NCBI GenBank assembly: GCA_963751355.1
Contig: CAVVVS010000037.1
Location: 13,057-77,056 of the forward strand
Direction of reading: 5' to 3'
DNA from: CAVVVS01 sp963751355
GTDB lineage: Bacteria > Bacteroidota > Ignavibacteria > Ignavibacteriales > Ignavibacteriaceae
DNA: 64,000 nucleotides
The number at the start of each line of letters is the position of its first letter. The stretch's first letter is position 1. The notes under the pieces were generated by a model. The model saw nothing but the letters and a program-made list of their open reading frames with translations, did not search any database and was not told the DNA's origin. This document shows, piece after piece, positions 18,520 through 27,471 of this stretch. Position numbers and translations under genes: made by a program.

Positions 18520-18921
18520 ATGAAGAAATTTTACTCTATTATTTTTATAATTTTTATTACTTGTTTTCACACTGATTATGCTCGGAACTCAAATTCAATA
18601 AAGAATAACACCATAAAAACAGATTCGGTAGTTACTGTAGATAGTCAGGTTATACCCGGCGAATTTCAACTATATCAAAATTATCCGAATCCGTTTAACC
18701 CGACCACTGAGATAAAATATTCCGTGCCTGAAAAAAGTCATGTTGTCCTTAAAGTGTACAATGCTTTGGGTAAAGAAGTAGCGTTGTTAGTTGACGCAAT
18801 TCAACAGGCCGGTACATATAAGGCAACGTTTGCAGGTAGAGATTTGTTCAGCGGAGTATATTTTTACAGGCTTCAGGCGAAAGATTATGTAAAAGTCCGA
18901 AAGATGATTTTGCTAAAATAA
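18520..18921 (+). CDS. Short exported protein made almost entirely of a T9SS sorting domain
   Basis: 133 residues: a signal peptide (about residues 1-21), a 25-residue Asn/Thr/Ser-rich linker, then from residue 48 a complete type A T9SS sorting domain with FQLYQNYPNPFNPTTEI, SHVVLKVYNALGKEV, SGVYFYRLQA and a basic end VKVRKMILLK. There is no passenger domain between signal and tail, which is unusual. It could be the remnant of a larger protein that lost its middle, or a real small secreted product. A GGGA ribosome site precedes the ATG. Confidence 0.85.
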   Translation: MKKFYSIIFIIFITCFHTDYARNSNSIKNNTIKTDSVVTVDSQVIPGEFQLYQNYPNPFNPTTEIKYSVPEKSHVVLKVYNALGKEVALLVDAIQQAGTYKATFAGRDLFSGVYFYRLQAKDYVKVRKMILLK

Positions 18922-18933
18922 TATCACTTGTAG

Positions 18934-18988
18934 GTTAACTTGCCAAGTTGACCTTCGGTAATTCAAATGACAAGTTAGTTAACTTTTT
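18934..18988. terminator. Likely bidirectional terminator between convergent genes
   Basis: GTTAACTTG (18934-18942) can pair with CAAGTTAGTTAAC (18971-18983), allowing a four-base bulge, and is followed by a run of six T. An inner AACTTG/CAAGTT hairpin is also possible. It lies between the stops at 18921 (+) and 19000 (-). Confidence 0.5.
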
Positions 18989-18999
18989 TAGTTTTTATA

Positions 19000-20010
19000 T
19001 CAAAATTCTTTCATCCAATGCTCCGGGAAAAAAGTTTCCGGGAAAATTATTTTAGCTTCATTAAGTATTTGGAGATAGCCATCAGGCAGCGAGTATCTTT
19101 CCGAAATATGAAATAATATTAATTTACCGGCATTAGCTTTTTTCGCAATTTCTGCTGATTGTGTGCTAGTCAAATGAAAATTTTTTTCGGCAAGTTCAAT
19201 ATCATCTTTTGCATATTGAGATTCACAGATAACAGTTCCGCAATCCCGCACAAGCTTAACTGCATCTTCCACCGATTTCTCATCATATCCGAAATCGGTA
19301 AGGTAGGCAATAGAGTCACCTTTCGTTTGGATTAGTAGATTTTCCCTCAATTCTTTAGCCGTTAATTTTTCCCCGTTTACTTCTATAATTTCATTATCAC
19401 CGATCGTTGGATCTTTCACTTTCTCCAACCAGGCTCCCTGTATTAAGCCCGATTCATCCAGTTTATTTTGATTGATATTTATAGATGGATTTTCATCAAC
19501 TCTAAAACCAATTGACGGAATTCCATGATTTAAGATCACGGCAGATACACGGAAATATTCGTTACTGAATACAACTCTGTTAAATGAACTTTTTTCAACT
19601 AAGTGTTTTAGGGAAAACCCTTCGCACGTTTTGAAAAGATTTGTTGTTATATTATTATTAATATCACTAACAAACCATTCACCGGGGAGATCGTTTACCA
19701 AATTCCATTTATAGCCAAGCATTCTGTGTTGAATAGCTTTCGTTGTGTAATCCGGACCCCAAATGAAAACGGGCTTGCTTGCCCTGTCATAATTTCGCCT
19801 AAAGAAATAATCAAAACCGGAGACATGATCTATGTGGAGATGAGAAAAAAATAAATAATCAATGGACCTTACATCATTCTGGGAAATGTTATGCAATAAG
19901 TTTTCGCCGCAGTCGAACAACAGCCGGAAATATTTTGATCCGCTGTTTACCCAAACCATTAAGGCGTTGTCTTTCCCCGGATTACCGAGTATCTGGAATT
20001 TAATGCTCAT
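19000..20010 (-). CDS. Metallo-beta-lactamase-fold hydrolase, RNase Z-like
   Basis: 336 residues. The metal-binding motif SHLHIDHVSG gives His57, His59, Asp61 and His62. A second histidine occurs in LNHGIPSIGFRVD, an aspartate in AYLTDFGYD, and a late histidine in LILFHISERY, matching the RNase Z/ElaC arrangement. Residues 190-250 hold an insert also seen in long bacterial members. If it is RNase Z it trims the 3' end of tRNA precursors, but other hydrolases share this layout and the typical exosite arm is not evident, so only the family is assigned. It begins 98 bases from the divergent oxidoreductase gene. Confidence 0.88.
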   Translation of the reverse strand: MSIKFQILGNPGKDNALMVWVNSGSKYFRLLFDCGENLLHNISQNDVRSIDYLFFSHLHIDHVSGFDYFFRRNYDRASKPVFIWGPDYTTKAIQHRMLGYKWNLVNDLPGEWFVSDINNNITTNLFKTCEGFSLKHLVEKSSFNRVVFSNEYFRVSAVILNHGIPSIGFRVDENPSININQNKLDESGLIQGAWLEKVKDPTIGDNEIIEVNGEKLTAKELRENLLIQTKGDSIAYLTDFGYDEKSVEDAVKLVRDCGTVICESQYAKDDIELAEKNFHLTSTQSAEIAKKANAGKLILFHISERYSLPDGYLQILNEAKIIFPETFFPEHWMKEF

Positions 20011-20108
20011 GTTATAATTACGTTTATTGGAGAATGTTTATTTTGAAGAAAAAATCAATAATAAATATTATCTTTGTTAAAAGTTATTCAAAATAAATAT
20101 AATTCAAA

Positions 20109-21155
20109 ATGAGTAAGATAATAAATGTAGGATTAATCGGATTCGGTATGTCCGGCAAATATTTTCAGGCTCCTTTTATTCATAATAATCCCAACTTTAA
20201 TCTTTATAAGGTACTTGAAAGGCACAGCGAGGAATCAGGGAAACTTTACCCCGGAGTGAAAGTAGTAAAAGATTTAGCCGCTATCTTAAGTGACGATAAA
20301 GTTGAACTTGTAGTAATATCTTCTCCGAATAATCTTCATTACGAAATGGCAGTCCAATCGTTAAAAGCCGGAAAACATGTTATTGTAGAAAAACCCTTTA
20401 CAGTAAATTCAAAAGAAGCATTAAAATTAAAGGAAATTGCCGAAAAAAATAAATTGGTATTGGCTCCATATCATAACAGGCGATGGGACGGTGATTTTTT
20501 AACCGTTAAAAATTTAATAGGAAGCGGAGTGCTTGGAGAATTGGTTGAGTATGAATCACATTTCGACCGTTACCGGAATTATATAAAGCCAAATGCCTGG
20601 CGTGAGAAAAATGAATTAGGATCAGGATTATTATATGATCTTTGTCCTCATTTAATGGACCAGACGCTTGCATTGTTCGGTATGCCTCAATCCGTTTATG
20701 CCGATCTTAGAATTCAGCGAAAAGATTCCGCAATTTATGACTATTTTGATCTTTCTCTTGAGTACGGTCGTTTGAAAGTTATACTGAAGGCAAGTATGCT
20801 GGTAAAGGGAAAAACACTTCGTTTCAGAATTTGTGGAACTAACGGAACATATTCAAAATACGGTTTAGACCCACAGGAAAATGCACTCAAACAAGGTGTT
20901 GAACTATCAAATCCGGATTGGGGAAATGAAGACAGTGAAAATTGGGGTGTTCTCGATGCTATGGTAAAAGGAGTAAATTTTAACGGCAAAATTGAAACTC
21001 TCCCCGGTGCATATCAAAAATTTTATGAAAATATTTATGATGCAATCTGCTACGAGAAAAAATTAGTTGTTACTCCGGATGATGCAATTAACACTATTAA
21101 AATAATAGAAACTGCTACGGAAAGTTATTCTAAAAAACGAACAATTAATTTGTAA
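20109..21155 (+). CDS. Gfo/Idh/MocA-family NAD(P)-dependent oxidoreductase
   Basis: 348 residues. An N-terminal Rossmann fold starts with INVGLIGFGMSGKYFQAPF; the family dipeptide EKP is present in HVIVEKPFTVN, and the C-terminal alpha/beta sheet domain carries LGSGLLYDLCPHLMDQTLALFG with the catalytic histidine context. It is closest in pattern to YdgJ/YhhX-type sugar or inositol dehydrogenases. The ATG at 20109 is used; the next gene begins 15 bases after the stop, so it is co-transcribed with the N-acetyltransferase. The substrate is unknown. Confidence 0.93.
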   Translation: MSKIINVGLIGFGMSGKYFQAPFIHNNPNFNLYKVLERHSEESGKLYPGVKVVKDLAAILSDDKVELVVISSPNNLHYEMAVQSLKAGKHVIVEKPFTVNSKEALKLKEIAEKNKLVLAPYHNRRWDGDFLTVKNLIGSGVLGELVEYESHFDRYRNYIKPNAWREKNELGSGLLYDLCPHLMDQTLALFGMPQSVYADLRIQRKDSAIYDYFDLSLEYGRLKVILKASMLVKGKTLRFRICGTNGTYSKYGLDPQENALKQGVELSNPDWGNEDSENWGVLDAMVKGVNFNGKIETLPGAYQKFYENIYDAICYEKKLVVTPDDAINTIKIIETATESYSKKRTINL

Positions 21156-21170
21156 GGGTTAATCTTTTTT

Positions 21171-21938
21171 GTGAAGATAGGTATTAATAAATATTTAGAA
21201 CGGATTAAATTTGAAGGCATTCCCGGAAAGAATATTGAAACTCTAAAAAACTTGCACAAAAATCATATCTTCAATATCCCGTTTGAAAACCTGGACATTC
21301 ATTATGGTAATAGGATAACTCTGGATATTGATAAATTATTTGAGAAAATCGTAATCAATAACAGAGGCGGTTTTTGCTACGAACTTAATGGTTTGTTCTA
21401 CGAATTGTTGAATAACATCGGGTTTAATGCAAAAATGGTATCCGGCAGGGTGAAGAATTTAAAGCAAAAAGATATGTTCAATCCGGAATTTGATCATATG
21501 CTGATTGTTGTTGATTTGGATGGTCTTTGGCTTGCGGATGTCGGCTTTGGTGATTCATTCATTGAACCGCTAAAAATAGAATTGAATACTATACAAAAAC
21601 AATACGGTAAGTTATATAAAATTATCCGGCACGATGAGAAATACCTAAGGTTAATGAGTTCAAAAGATAATAAACATTTTTTGGAGGAGTTCCTTTTTAC
21701 ATTAGAGGAACGAACTCTGAATGAATTTCAAGCAATGTGTAATTATCATCAAACATCGCCGGAATCAATTTTTACACAGAAAAAAGTTTGCACCATTGCG
21801 ACAAGTGATGGTAGGATTACTCTTGGTAATTCAAAACTGATAATTACCCGGTATAACAAAAAAAATGAAATAGAATTGAAAAGTGAGGAAGAGTTTAACG
21901 AAAAGTTGAAAGAATATTTCAATATGGCTATTAATTAA
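21171..21938 (+). CDS. nat: Arylamine N-acetyltransferase
   Basis: 255 residues with a GTG start. The catalytic triad of the NAT family is complete: Cys69 in RGGFCYELNG, His109 in EFDHMLIVV and Asp123 in LADVGFGD. The N-terminal helical bundle begins with NKYLERIKFEG, and the conserved IPFENLDIHYG precedes the catalytic cysteine. NATs transfer acetyl groups from acetyl-CoA to arylamines and hydrazines, and some bacterial members act in natural product assembly. It follows the Gfo/Idh gene by 15 bases in one transcript. A link between the two enzymes is not obvious. Confidence 0.95.
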   Translation: MKIGINKYLERIKFEGIPGKNIETLKNLHKNHIFNIPFENLDIHYGNRITLDIDKLFEKIVINNRGGFCYELNGLFYELLNNIGFNAKMVSGRVKNLKQKDMFNPEFDHMLIVVDLDGLWLADVGFGDSFIEPLKIELNTIQKQYGKLYKIIRHDEKYLRLMSSKDNKHFLEEFLFTLEERTLNEFQAMCNYHQTSPESIFTQKKVCTIATSDGRITLGNSKLIITRYNKKNEIELKSEEEFNEKLKEYFNMAIN

Positions 21939-22026
21939 TGATGAATTACCTCCCTTATTTTAAAGATAAATTATAGCAATGAAACTATTTTCTTTAAATT
22001 TTAATTTCTTATATTTTCATTAGATA

Positions 22027-22557
22027 ATGAAAAAAACTTTACCCATATTGCTTATATCTTTAATATGTTTGAATATCTTCGGCTTCAGCATGATATTTAA
22101 TGTACTGCTGTATTCATGTAAGATTAATTCTGCAGAAAGAATTAAGAGCAATATTATTACGGGTAAAACCACTTTAATAATTTTAACAGATTCAAACAAA
22201 AAAGAAATTCAGCGCGTAAATAAAAAAGAAATACTTTACCACGAAAAAATGTATGATATTGTTTCAGAGGTGAAGAAAAGTAAAGCTACATATATTTATT
22301 GTCTTTCAGATGAAAAAGAAGATAATATTATGGATATTCTGAATGATATAAATAATATGCACAAAGGCAATGCGCTGCCTGCGAACAAATCTGCAGAATA
22401 TGTTTTAATCAATTTAATCAAAAACTTTATTGATGCTAACAATACCAAAATAAACCAAACAATCACTAAAACTATTTATCACTCCGAAAATATTAATTAT
22501 ACTTCATTTAACTGGAATGAAGTTTTAGTTCCGCCTCCCCAATTTCCCTTGGCTTAA
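22027..22557 (+). CDS. Hypothetical membrane-anchored or exported protein upstream of a TonB receptor
   Basis: 176 residues, not recognised. Residues 5-30 are hydrophobic (a signal peptide or single anchor: ILLISLICLNIFGFSMIFNV), followed by a polar domain rich in Lys, Asn and Ile, and a short Pro-rich end PPPQFPLA. It precedes the TonB-dependent receptor by 318 bases on the same strand. Small exported proteins with such Pro-ending tails often sit beside metal-type TonB receptors in Bacteroidota, so an accessory role is plausible, but this is inference from position. Confidence 0.65.
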   Translation: MKKTLPILLISLICLNIFGFSMIFNVLLYSCKINSAERIKSNIITGKTTLIILTDSNKKEIQRVNKKEILYHEKMYDIVSEVKKSKATYIYCLSDEKEDNIMDILNDINNMHKGNALPANKSAEYVLINLIKNFIDANNTKINQTITKTIYHSENINYTSFNWNEVLVPPPQFPLA

Positions 22558-22875
22558 ACATTTATTTCATCTTTAAAGATACTGCTGAACTTAAATCGTT
22601 ATTCAATCGAATAATCCTTGATTTAATATTCAATGAATATTCATTCGAAGAATATAGTTTTAATTTGGTTCAAAAGTATCAATATGAAGAAAAAATGTTG
22701 AATAATTCCAGAGCAATAAAATTATAACAAAAAATATGAGAAAACATTTAAATGGTTAAAGGCATAAAACCTACCATACAAAAAGCTGTACCTCATATTT
22801 CAGCCGGATTATTGCTTCTAAATATCTCAAATAAAAAAAATGGAACAATTTTGTAAATAAGGAAATCGGAGAATC
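22558..22875. other. Gap upstream of the TonB receptor gene
   Basis: AT-rich. An open frame without a start codon runs to the TAA at 22725-22727, and a 34-codon ATG frame (22752-22856) lacks a ribosome site. Neither is supported as a gene. No clear operator was seen. Confidence 0.4.
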
Positions 22876-25140
22876 ATGAAGACAAATGTTTTCGTTATTA
22901 TTTGCATTATCTGTATTAGCGGTTCACTGCTCTACGGACAAATGTATATTTCAGGAAGAGTAACGGATAATAACAATCAGAAAGAACTTGAGGGCGTAAA
23001 TATTTTTATCCCGGATTTGCAGCGGGGAGCGGTAACCGACCAAAACGGTGAATACCGGATAAATGATATCCCCAAAGGAAACTTTAGTATTCAATTCAGC
23101 TATATAGGTTACAAGACAGTGATTAAGAAAATTAAAATTAATGATAAAAACCTACGATTAAATATAAAATTGGAACCGACCGAGGTGGAGATCGGTCAGG
23201 TTGTGGTAGTTGGAAATACTGTAACTTCAAAAGCGAAGCTGCCTTATAAAATAGAAACTTTAACTTCAAGTCAGCTTCAATCTCTTCCCCAGCCAACCTT
23301 GGTGGATGCGCTTGCTACGCTCCCGGGAGTCAGCATCTTGTCAAACGGTGATGGAATAGCAAAGCCAGTTATACGCGGAATGTTCGGTTATAGAATTGCT
23401 ACAATTTTAGACGGGATTAGATTCGACAACCAGGAATGGCAAAATGAGCACGGATTCGGATTAGATGATATCGGAATCGGTAGTATCCAGGTAATTGAAG
23501 GTCCGGCGGCTCTATTATACGGTGCGGATGCAGTGGGAGGAGTAGTAAATTTGATGCATGAAAAAAATGCTCCCGTAGGTAAAACTTTGGGTAATTATAA
23601 TCTTAAAATATTTTCAAATACATTAGGTGCGAACAGTCAGATTGGACTAAGAGGCGCAAGTAAAAAATGGAGCTGGCAAATTCACCTGGGCGGGGAATCA
23701 CAGGCAGACTACCTTGACGGCAGGGGAGTAAAAATACCCAACACACGTTTCGCCGGAATTACTGCAAAAGCTATAGCCGGTTATAATTCTTCCTGGTCAG
23801 TTTCCAATTTAGAGTATATTTTTTCACATCATATTTACGGAGTAGTTGAACAGAGTGAATTAAATTCTCCGAAGGAAAAACAGGAGGACCATTTCGAGAG
23901 AGGCTTTGAGGGACCTCATCACACAATCGATTATCATATCTTATCATTCAGAAATATGCTCTTCAAAGAGAATTCCAAATTCAAATTGAACATTGATTTC
24001 CAAAATAATCACAGAACCGAACAGGAAGGTTTGGACGATCCTAACGCAGTGAAGGATTTGGGTGAACTGGATATAGTATTGAACACATTTTCTTATAACG
24101 GTCAATGGATTTACTCTTTTTCTCAAAATACTGAGTTAACCCTAGGCACCGAAGGACGCTTTCAAAAAAATAAAAATGACGGTAAGCGCATTTTAGTGCC
24201 CGATGCAAAGATGTCCGAATTATCCGCATTTTCATATTTTAAAACTGCATATAATGCAGTGGAACTCGATGGAGGAATTAGATATGATGTTCAGAAAATA
24301 TCTACAAATGAGATGGGAATTAAAGATTCGATATCTTATATGCCGGCAACCGATGTTTCGTATAATACATTAAACGGAGCCGTGGGTGTATCATTTGATT
24401 TATCTGAGAATTTTATATTTAAGTTGAATTTTGCATCTGGATACAGAGCACCTAATCTTGCAGAATTGATGTCCAACGGCGTTCACGAAGGTACTACCCG
24501 GTATGAACTGGGTAATTCCAACATGAAAAGCGAAAAGAATTTTCAGGGCGATCTCGGACTTACCTATCAGACAAGCAACATTAAAATACGGGGAAGTTTT
24601 TTCCACAATTCCGTCAATGATTATATCTACCTGCAGCCTACTTCCGAATATATAAAAAATTTCAGGGTATATAGATTTATGCAAAGCGATGCCGCACTTC
24701 AAGGCGGGGAAGTAAGTCTTGACATTCAATTAACAGGATGGTTAAACTTAAAAAGTTCATTCTCCACGGTTGTCGGTAAAAAATCAGACAAATCTTATCT
24801 TCCTTTTATGCCTGCTGATAATATAATTTCCACCGTAAAAACATTATTACCGGCCTGGTTTGTATTCAACAATAATTATTTCCAATTTAGTGTGAAGAAT
24901 TATTTAAATCAAAACCGGACTGCTTACGGCGAAACAGCAACACCCGGGTATACTTTAGTAGATCTCGGACTGGGCGGAAATTTGAATTTCGGCAGACACA
25001 TAATTGAATTATCTTTATCGGTTACAAATTTATTTGATGAGGTTTACTTTAATCATTTAAGTTTGTTGAAACCGCTCGGTGTTTATAACATGGGAAGAAA
25101 TTTTGTGTTTACGGCTAATTATCCTTTTTTTCTAAATTAA
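22876..25140 (+). CDS. TonB-dependent outer-membrane receptor
   Basis: 754 residues. Signal peptide (1-21), a carboxypeptidase-like regulatory domain (about 22-110: ISGRVTDNNNQKELEGVNIF, RGAVTDQNGEYRINDIPKG), a plug domain (LVDALATLPGVSIL, RGMFGYRIATILDG, IEGPAALLYGADAVGGVVN) and a 22-strand-type barrel ending in an aromatic terminus. The acidic and histidine-rich loops (EHGFGLDDI, FERGFEGPHH) suggest metal or metal-chelate uptake, but this is a guess. No SusD partner follows, so it is not a polysaccharide utilisation pair. A strong terminator follows the stop. Confidence 0.95.
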   Translation: MKTNVFVIICIICISGSLLYGQMYISGRVTDNNNQKELEGVNIFIPDLQRGAVTDQNGEYRINDIPKGNFSIQFSYIGYKTVIKKIKINDKNLRLNIKLEPTEVEIGQVVVVGNTVTSKAKLPYKIETLTSSQLQSLPQPTLVDALATLPGVSILSNGDGIAKPVIRGMFGYRIATILDGIRFDNQEWQNEHGFGLDDIGIGSIQVIEGPAALLYGADAVGGVVNLMHEKNAPVGKTLGNYNLKIFSNTLGANSQIGLRGASKKWSWQIHLGGESQADYLDGRGVKIPNTRFAGITAKAIAGYNSSWSVSNLEYIFSHHIYGVVEQSELNSPKEKQEDHFERGFEGPHHTIDYHILSFRNMLFKENSKFKLNIDFQNNHRTEQEGLDDPNAVKDLGELDIVLNTFSYNGQWIYSFSQNTELTLGTEGRFQKNKNDGKRILVPDAKMSELSAFSYFKTAYNAVELDGGIRYDVQKISTNEMGIKDSISYMPATDVSYNTLNGAVGVSFDLSENFIFKLNFASGYRAPNLAELMSNGVHEGTTRYELGNSNMKSEKNFQGDLGLTYQTSNIKIRGSFFHNSVNDYIYLQPTSEYIKNFRVYRFMQSDAALQGGEVSLDIQLTGWLNLKSSFSTVVGKKSDKSYLPFMPADNIISTVKTLLPAWFVFNNNYFQFSVKNYLNQNRTAYGETATPGYTLVDLGLGGNLNFGRHIIELSLSVTNLFDEVYFNHLSLLKPLGVYNMGRNFVFTANYPFFLN

Positions 25141-25172
25141 ACATATCTGTATATTAATTGTAAATTTAACAC

Positions 25173-25207
25173 GCCCTGTTATATAATATGCAGGGCTGTT
25201 TTTTATT
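25173..25207 (+). terminator. Intrinsic terminator after the TonB receptor gene
   Basis: GCCCTG (25173-25178) pairs with CAGGGC (25191-25196) around a 12-base AT loop and is followed by TGTTTTTTATT. It sits 33 bases past the stop codon. Confidence 0.85.
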
Positions 25208-25291
25208 AATTGATGAAATTTATAATTTGTTACGTATATTAATTAATATTAATCATTTGCTTTGAAAAGAAAATTAAATTCGTTTTAACTA

Positions 25292-25954
25292 ATGAGTATC
25301 CAACCTAAAATACTTGAACGAAAATATCCGGACAAAGAAATCGTAAAATTTTTCTCAAAGGCTGTCTGGTTCTACAATTTATGGGCTTCATTAACCGAAA
25401 CAAAAGCGCAAAGTAAAGTCATAGAATTAGCTAATATCAAGGATGGCGAAGTCATTCTGGATGCCGCCGCCGGAACATGCAAACTATTTGAGAAGCTACT
25501 TAAAATAAATTCAAACGGATTAAATTTGGCATCGGATATTTCCAAAGAAATGCTTCTTAATGCGAAAGAAAGATTAAATAATTTTAAAGATGTGAAGAAT
25601 ATTTTATTGTTAGATAGCGTTGAGCACCTTTCATTCAAAGATGAAACATTTGATTTAATATTAAATAATTATATGTTCGATCTGATGCCCGTAACCAAAT
25701 TTACAGTGGTATTAAAAGAGTTTTACAGAGTATTAAAACCCGGCGGCAGAATTGTAATCTCAACGATGTCTTTCGGCAGCAGATGGTATAACAGATTTTG
25801 GTACTACCTGTCAAAATATTTCCCCAAACTTCTTACAGGGTGCAGGCCTATCTCATTAAAAAATTATATCGCTGATGCGGGATTTAATATTCAGGTTAGT
25901 GAAATGATTAGTCAAAATACTTTCCCATCGGAGATCATAAAAGCTACAAAATAG
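25292..25954 (+). CDS. Class I SAM-dependent methyltransferase (UbiE-like group)
   Basis: 220 residues. Motif I VILDAAAGTCKLFEKLL, post-I ASDISKEMLLNAKER, motif II FDLILNNYMFDLMP and motif III VLKPGGRIVIST are all present in the expected order. The YNLWASLTE lead resembles UbiE-type enzymes, but the typical YDLFN start and quinone-specific C-terminus are absent, and a better UbiE is at 57471. The substrate is therefore unknown. It is a single-gene unit, downstream of the receptor terminator. A GTCTG/CAGAC hairpin lies about 15 bases after the stop. Confidence 0.85.
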   Translation: MSIQPKILERKYPDKEIVKFFSKAVWFYNLWASLTETKAQSKVIELANIKDGEVILDAAAGTCKLFEKLLKINSNGLNLASDISKEMLLNAKERLNNFKDVKNILLLDSVEHLSFKDETFDLILNNYMFDLMPVTKFTVVLKEFYRVLKPGGRIVISTMSFGSRWYNRFWYYLSKYFPKLLTGCRPISLKNYIADAGFNIQVSEMISQNTFPSEIIKATK

Positions 25955-26192
25955 AAATTCATAAAAGCATCCGTCTGCGGGGACACAGACTAGCACATTT
26001 AGCATTTGAAATATTGGAAGAACTTTTGCGTTCCCATTGATGTAAGTAAATATTACTTAATTTGACTTGCTATTCTTTTGATGTTTTTTACGAAATCTTT
26101 TTTTAGATTAAAAATGATACTTTCCCAACTATAATTTAGAAGAAATCAAAATGTTATTTTATAAATTATAAACATGTAAAGAAAGGCTGGAC

Positions 26193-27188
26193 ATGAAACA
26201 AATTATTACAATAACGTGCACCCTATTATTTATAACCTTTTCCTTTAATACAAATGCACAAACCTTTTTCGGTGCGAATCCTTTAGCGCATACTTTTTCT
26301 ATTGTTGCGAGAGATTCCGTAACCGGCGAAATGGGCGTGGCTGTTCAATCTCACTGGTTTTCGGTCGGAACATCGGTTATTTGGGGTGAAGCAGGTGTCG
26401 GAGTAGTTGCTACTCAGTCATTTATTAACCCATCTTTCGGACCGCGGGGTTTGGAATTATTGAAAGCCGGGCTGACTCCGCAGCAGGCAGTTAATATGCT
26501 TCTCGCAAATGATGCGGGGAGAGATTACCGGCAGCTTGCTATTCTGGATTCCAAAGGACGAGTTGCTTCGATTACCGGTAAAAAATGTATTCAGCCTGCA
26601 GGTAACATTGTCGAAGATAATTTTTCCGTTCAGGCAAACCTAATGTTGAACGATAAAGTATGGCCGGCGATGGCAAAAGCTTTTAGAGAAACAAAAGCGC
26701 CTTTAGCCGAAAGAATGTTAGCGGCACTTGAAGCGGCACAGAAAGCCGGAGGAGATATTCGGGGAAGACAATCTGCAGCACTTCTTGTTGTCAGAGGTAA
26801 ATCCACCGGAAAAGTGTGGAGCGACCGTTTGGTTGATTTGCGCGTTGATGACAGTCCGTACCCCGTTAAAGAACTTGGCAGATTGCTCAAACTGCACAGA
26901 GCATACGAGCATATGAACAACGGAGATCTTGCAACAGAAAAAGGCGATATGAAAAAAGCTATGAATGAATATTCTACTGCCCAGGAAATGTTTCCTGATA
27001 ATGCGGAAATGAAATACTGGACTGCCGTAACATTGGCAAATAATAATAAGCTTGATGAAGCATTACCGATTTTTAAGAAGGTCTTTGAAATGGATAATAA
27101 TTGGAAAACACTAACCCCGAGGCTTATAAAACCGGAGCTGTTAAAAGTAAATAAAAAAGAATTAGAAAAAATTATGTCTCTGAAATAA
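26193..27188 (+). CDS. Secreted DUF1028 protein with C-terminal TPR
   Basis: 331 residues with a signal peptide (about 1-22, ending TNAQ). Residues 30-235 are a DUF1028 domain: HTFSIVARDSVTGEMGVAVQ, VIWGEAGVGVVATQSFINP, FGPRGLELLKAGLTPQQAV and GRQSAALLVVRG. The domain adopts an Ntn-hydrolase-like fold in known relatives, but its activity is not established. Residues about 240-315 add two tetratricopeptide-like helical hairpins (NNGDLATEKGDMKKAMNEYS, ANNNKLDEALPIFKKVFEMD). The protein is probably periplasmic. It is monocistronic, with a terminator behind it. Confidence 0.92.
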   Translation: MKQIITITCTLLFITFSFNTNAQTFFGANPLAHTFSIVARDSVTGEMGVAVQSHWFSVGTSVIWGEAGVGVVATQSFINPSFGPRGLELLKAGLTPQQAVNMLLANDAGRDYRQLAILDSKGRVASITGKKCIQPAGNIVEDNFSVQANLMLNDKVWPAMAKAFRETKAPLAERMLAALEAAQKAGGDIRGRQSAALLVVRGKSTGKVWSDRLVDLRVDDSPYPVKELGRLLKLHRAYEHMNNGDLATEKGDMKKAMNEYSTAQEMFPDNAEMKYWTAVTLANNNKLDEALPIFKKVFEMDNNWKTLTPRLIKPELLKVNKKELEKIMSLK

Positions 27189-27207
27189 TCGCTGCAAAAT
27201 AATCATT

Positions 27208-27249
27208 ACCGGTAAATCTTAATTCGGATAATTTTATTGCCGGTTTTTA
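27208..27249 (+). terminator. Probable terminator after the DUF1028 gene
   Basis: ACCGG (27208-27212) pairs with CCGGT (27240-27244) with partial continuation into the AT-rich loop, followed by TTTTTATT. It starts 20 bases after the stop codon. Confidence 0.5.
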
Positions 27250-27471
27250 TTAGAGCTTTCGCAAAATGACGAATGAGGTCATTTACGGAAACTCAATTGT
27301 TGAATGTAGTCATTTATTATTCGTTAACCTTTGCTGCATGTAAATGAGATCAAATATGAGGTTGTATAACCTTGCTTATTTATTATTATGAATGTACAGA
27401 TCTAATAATTTTATGTGATAATCACTTTATTGAATGAAAATAAAGAAAGAAAATGAGAAACGGAGAACACG

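Noticed and set aside
22540..22727. Open frame following the exported hypothetical protein
   Set aside because: No start codon, overlaps the previous gene's end in another frame and has no recognisable features.
22752..22856. 34-codon ATG frame before the TonB receptor gene
   Set aside because: No ribosome site and no support from context; chance frames of this size are common in AT-rich DNA.
27250..27330. Direct and inverted GAATGAGGTCATTT-like units after the DUF1028 gene
   Set aside because: Only loosely similar to the MITE units at 9525-9785; no terminal repeats found, so no element is called.
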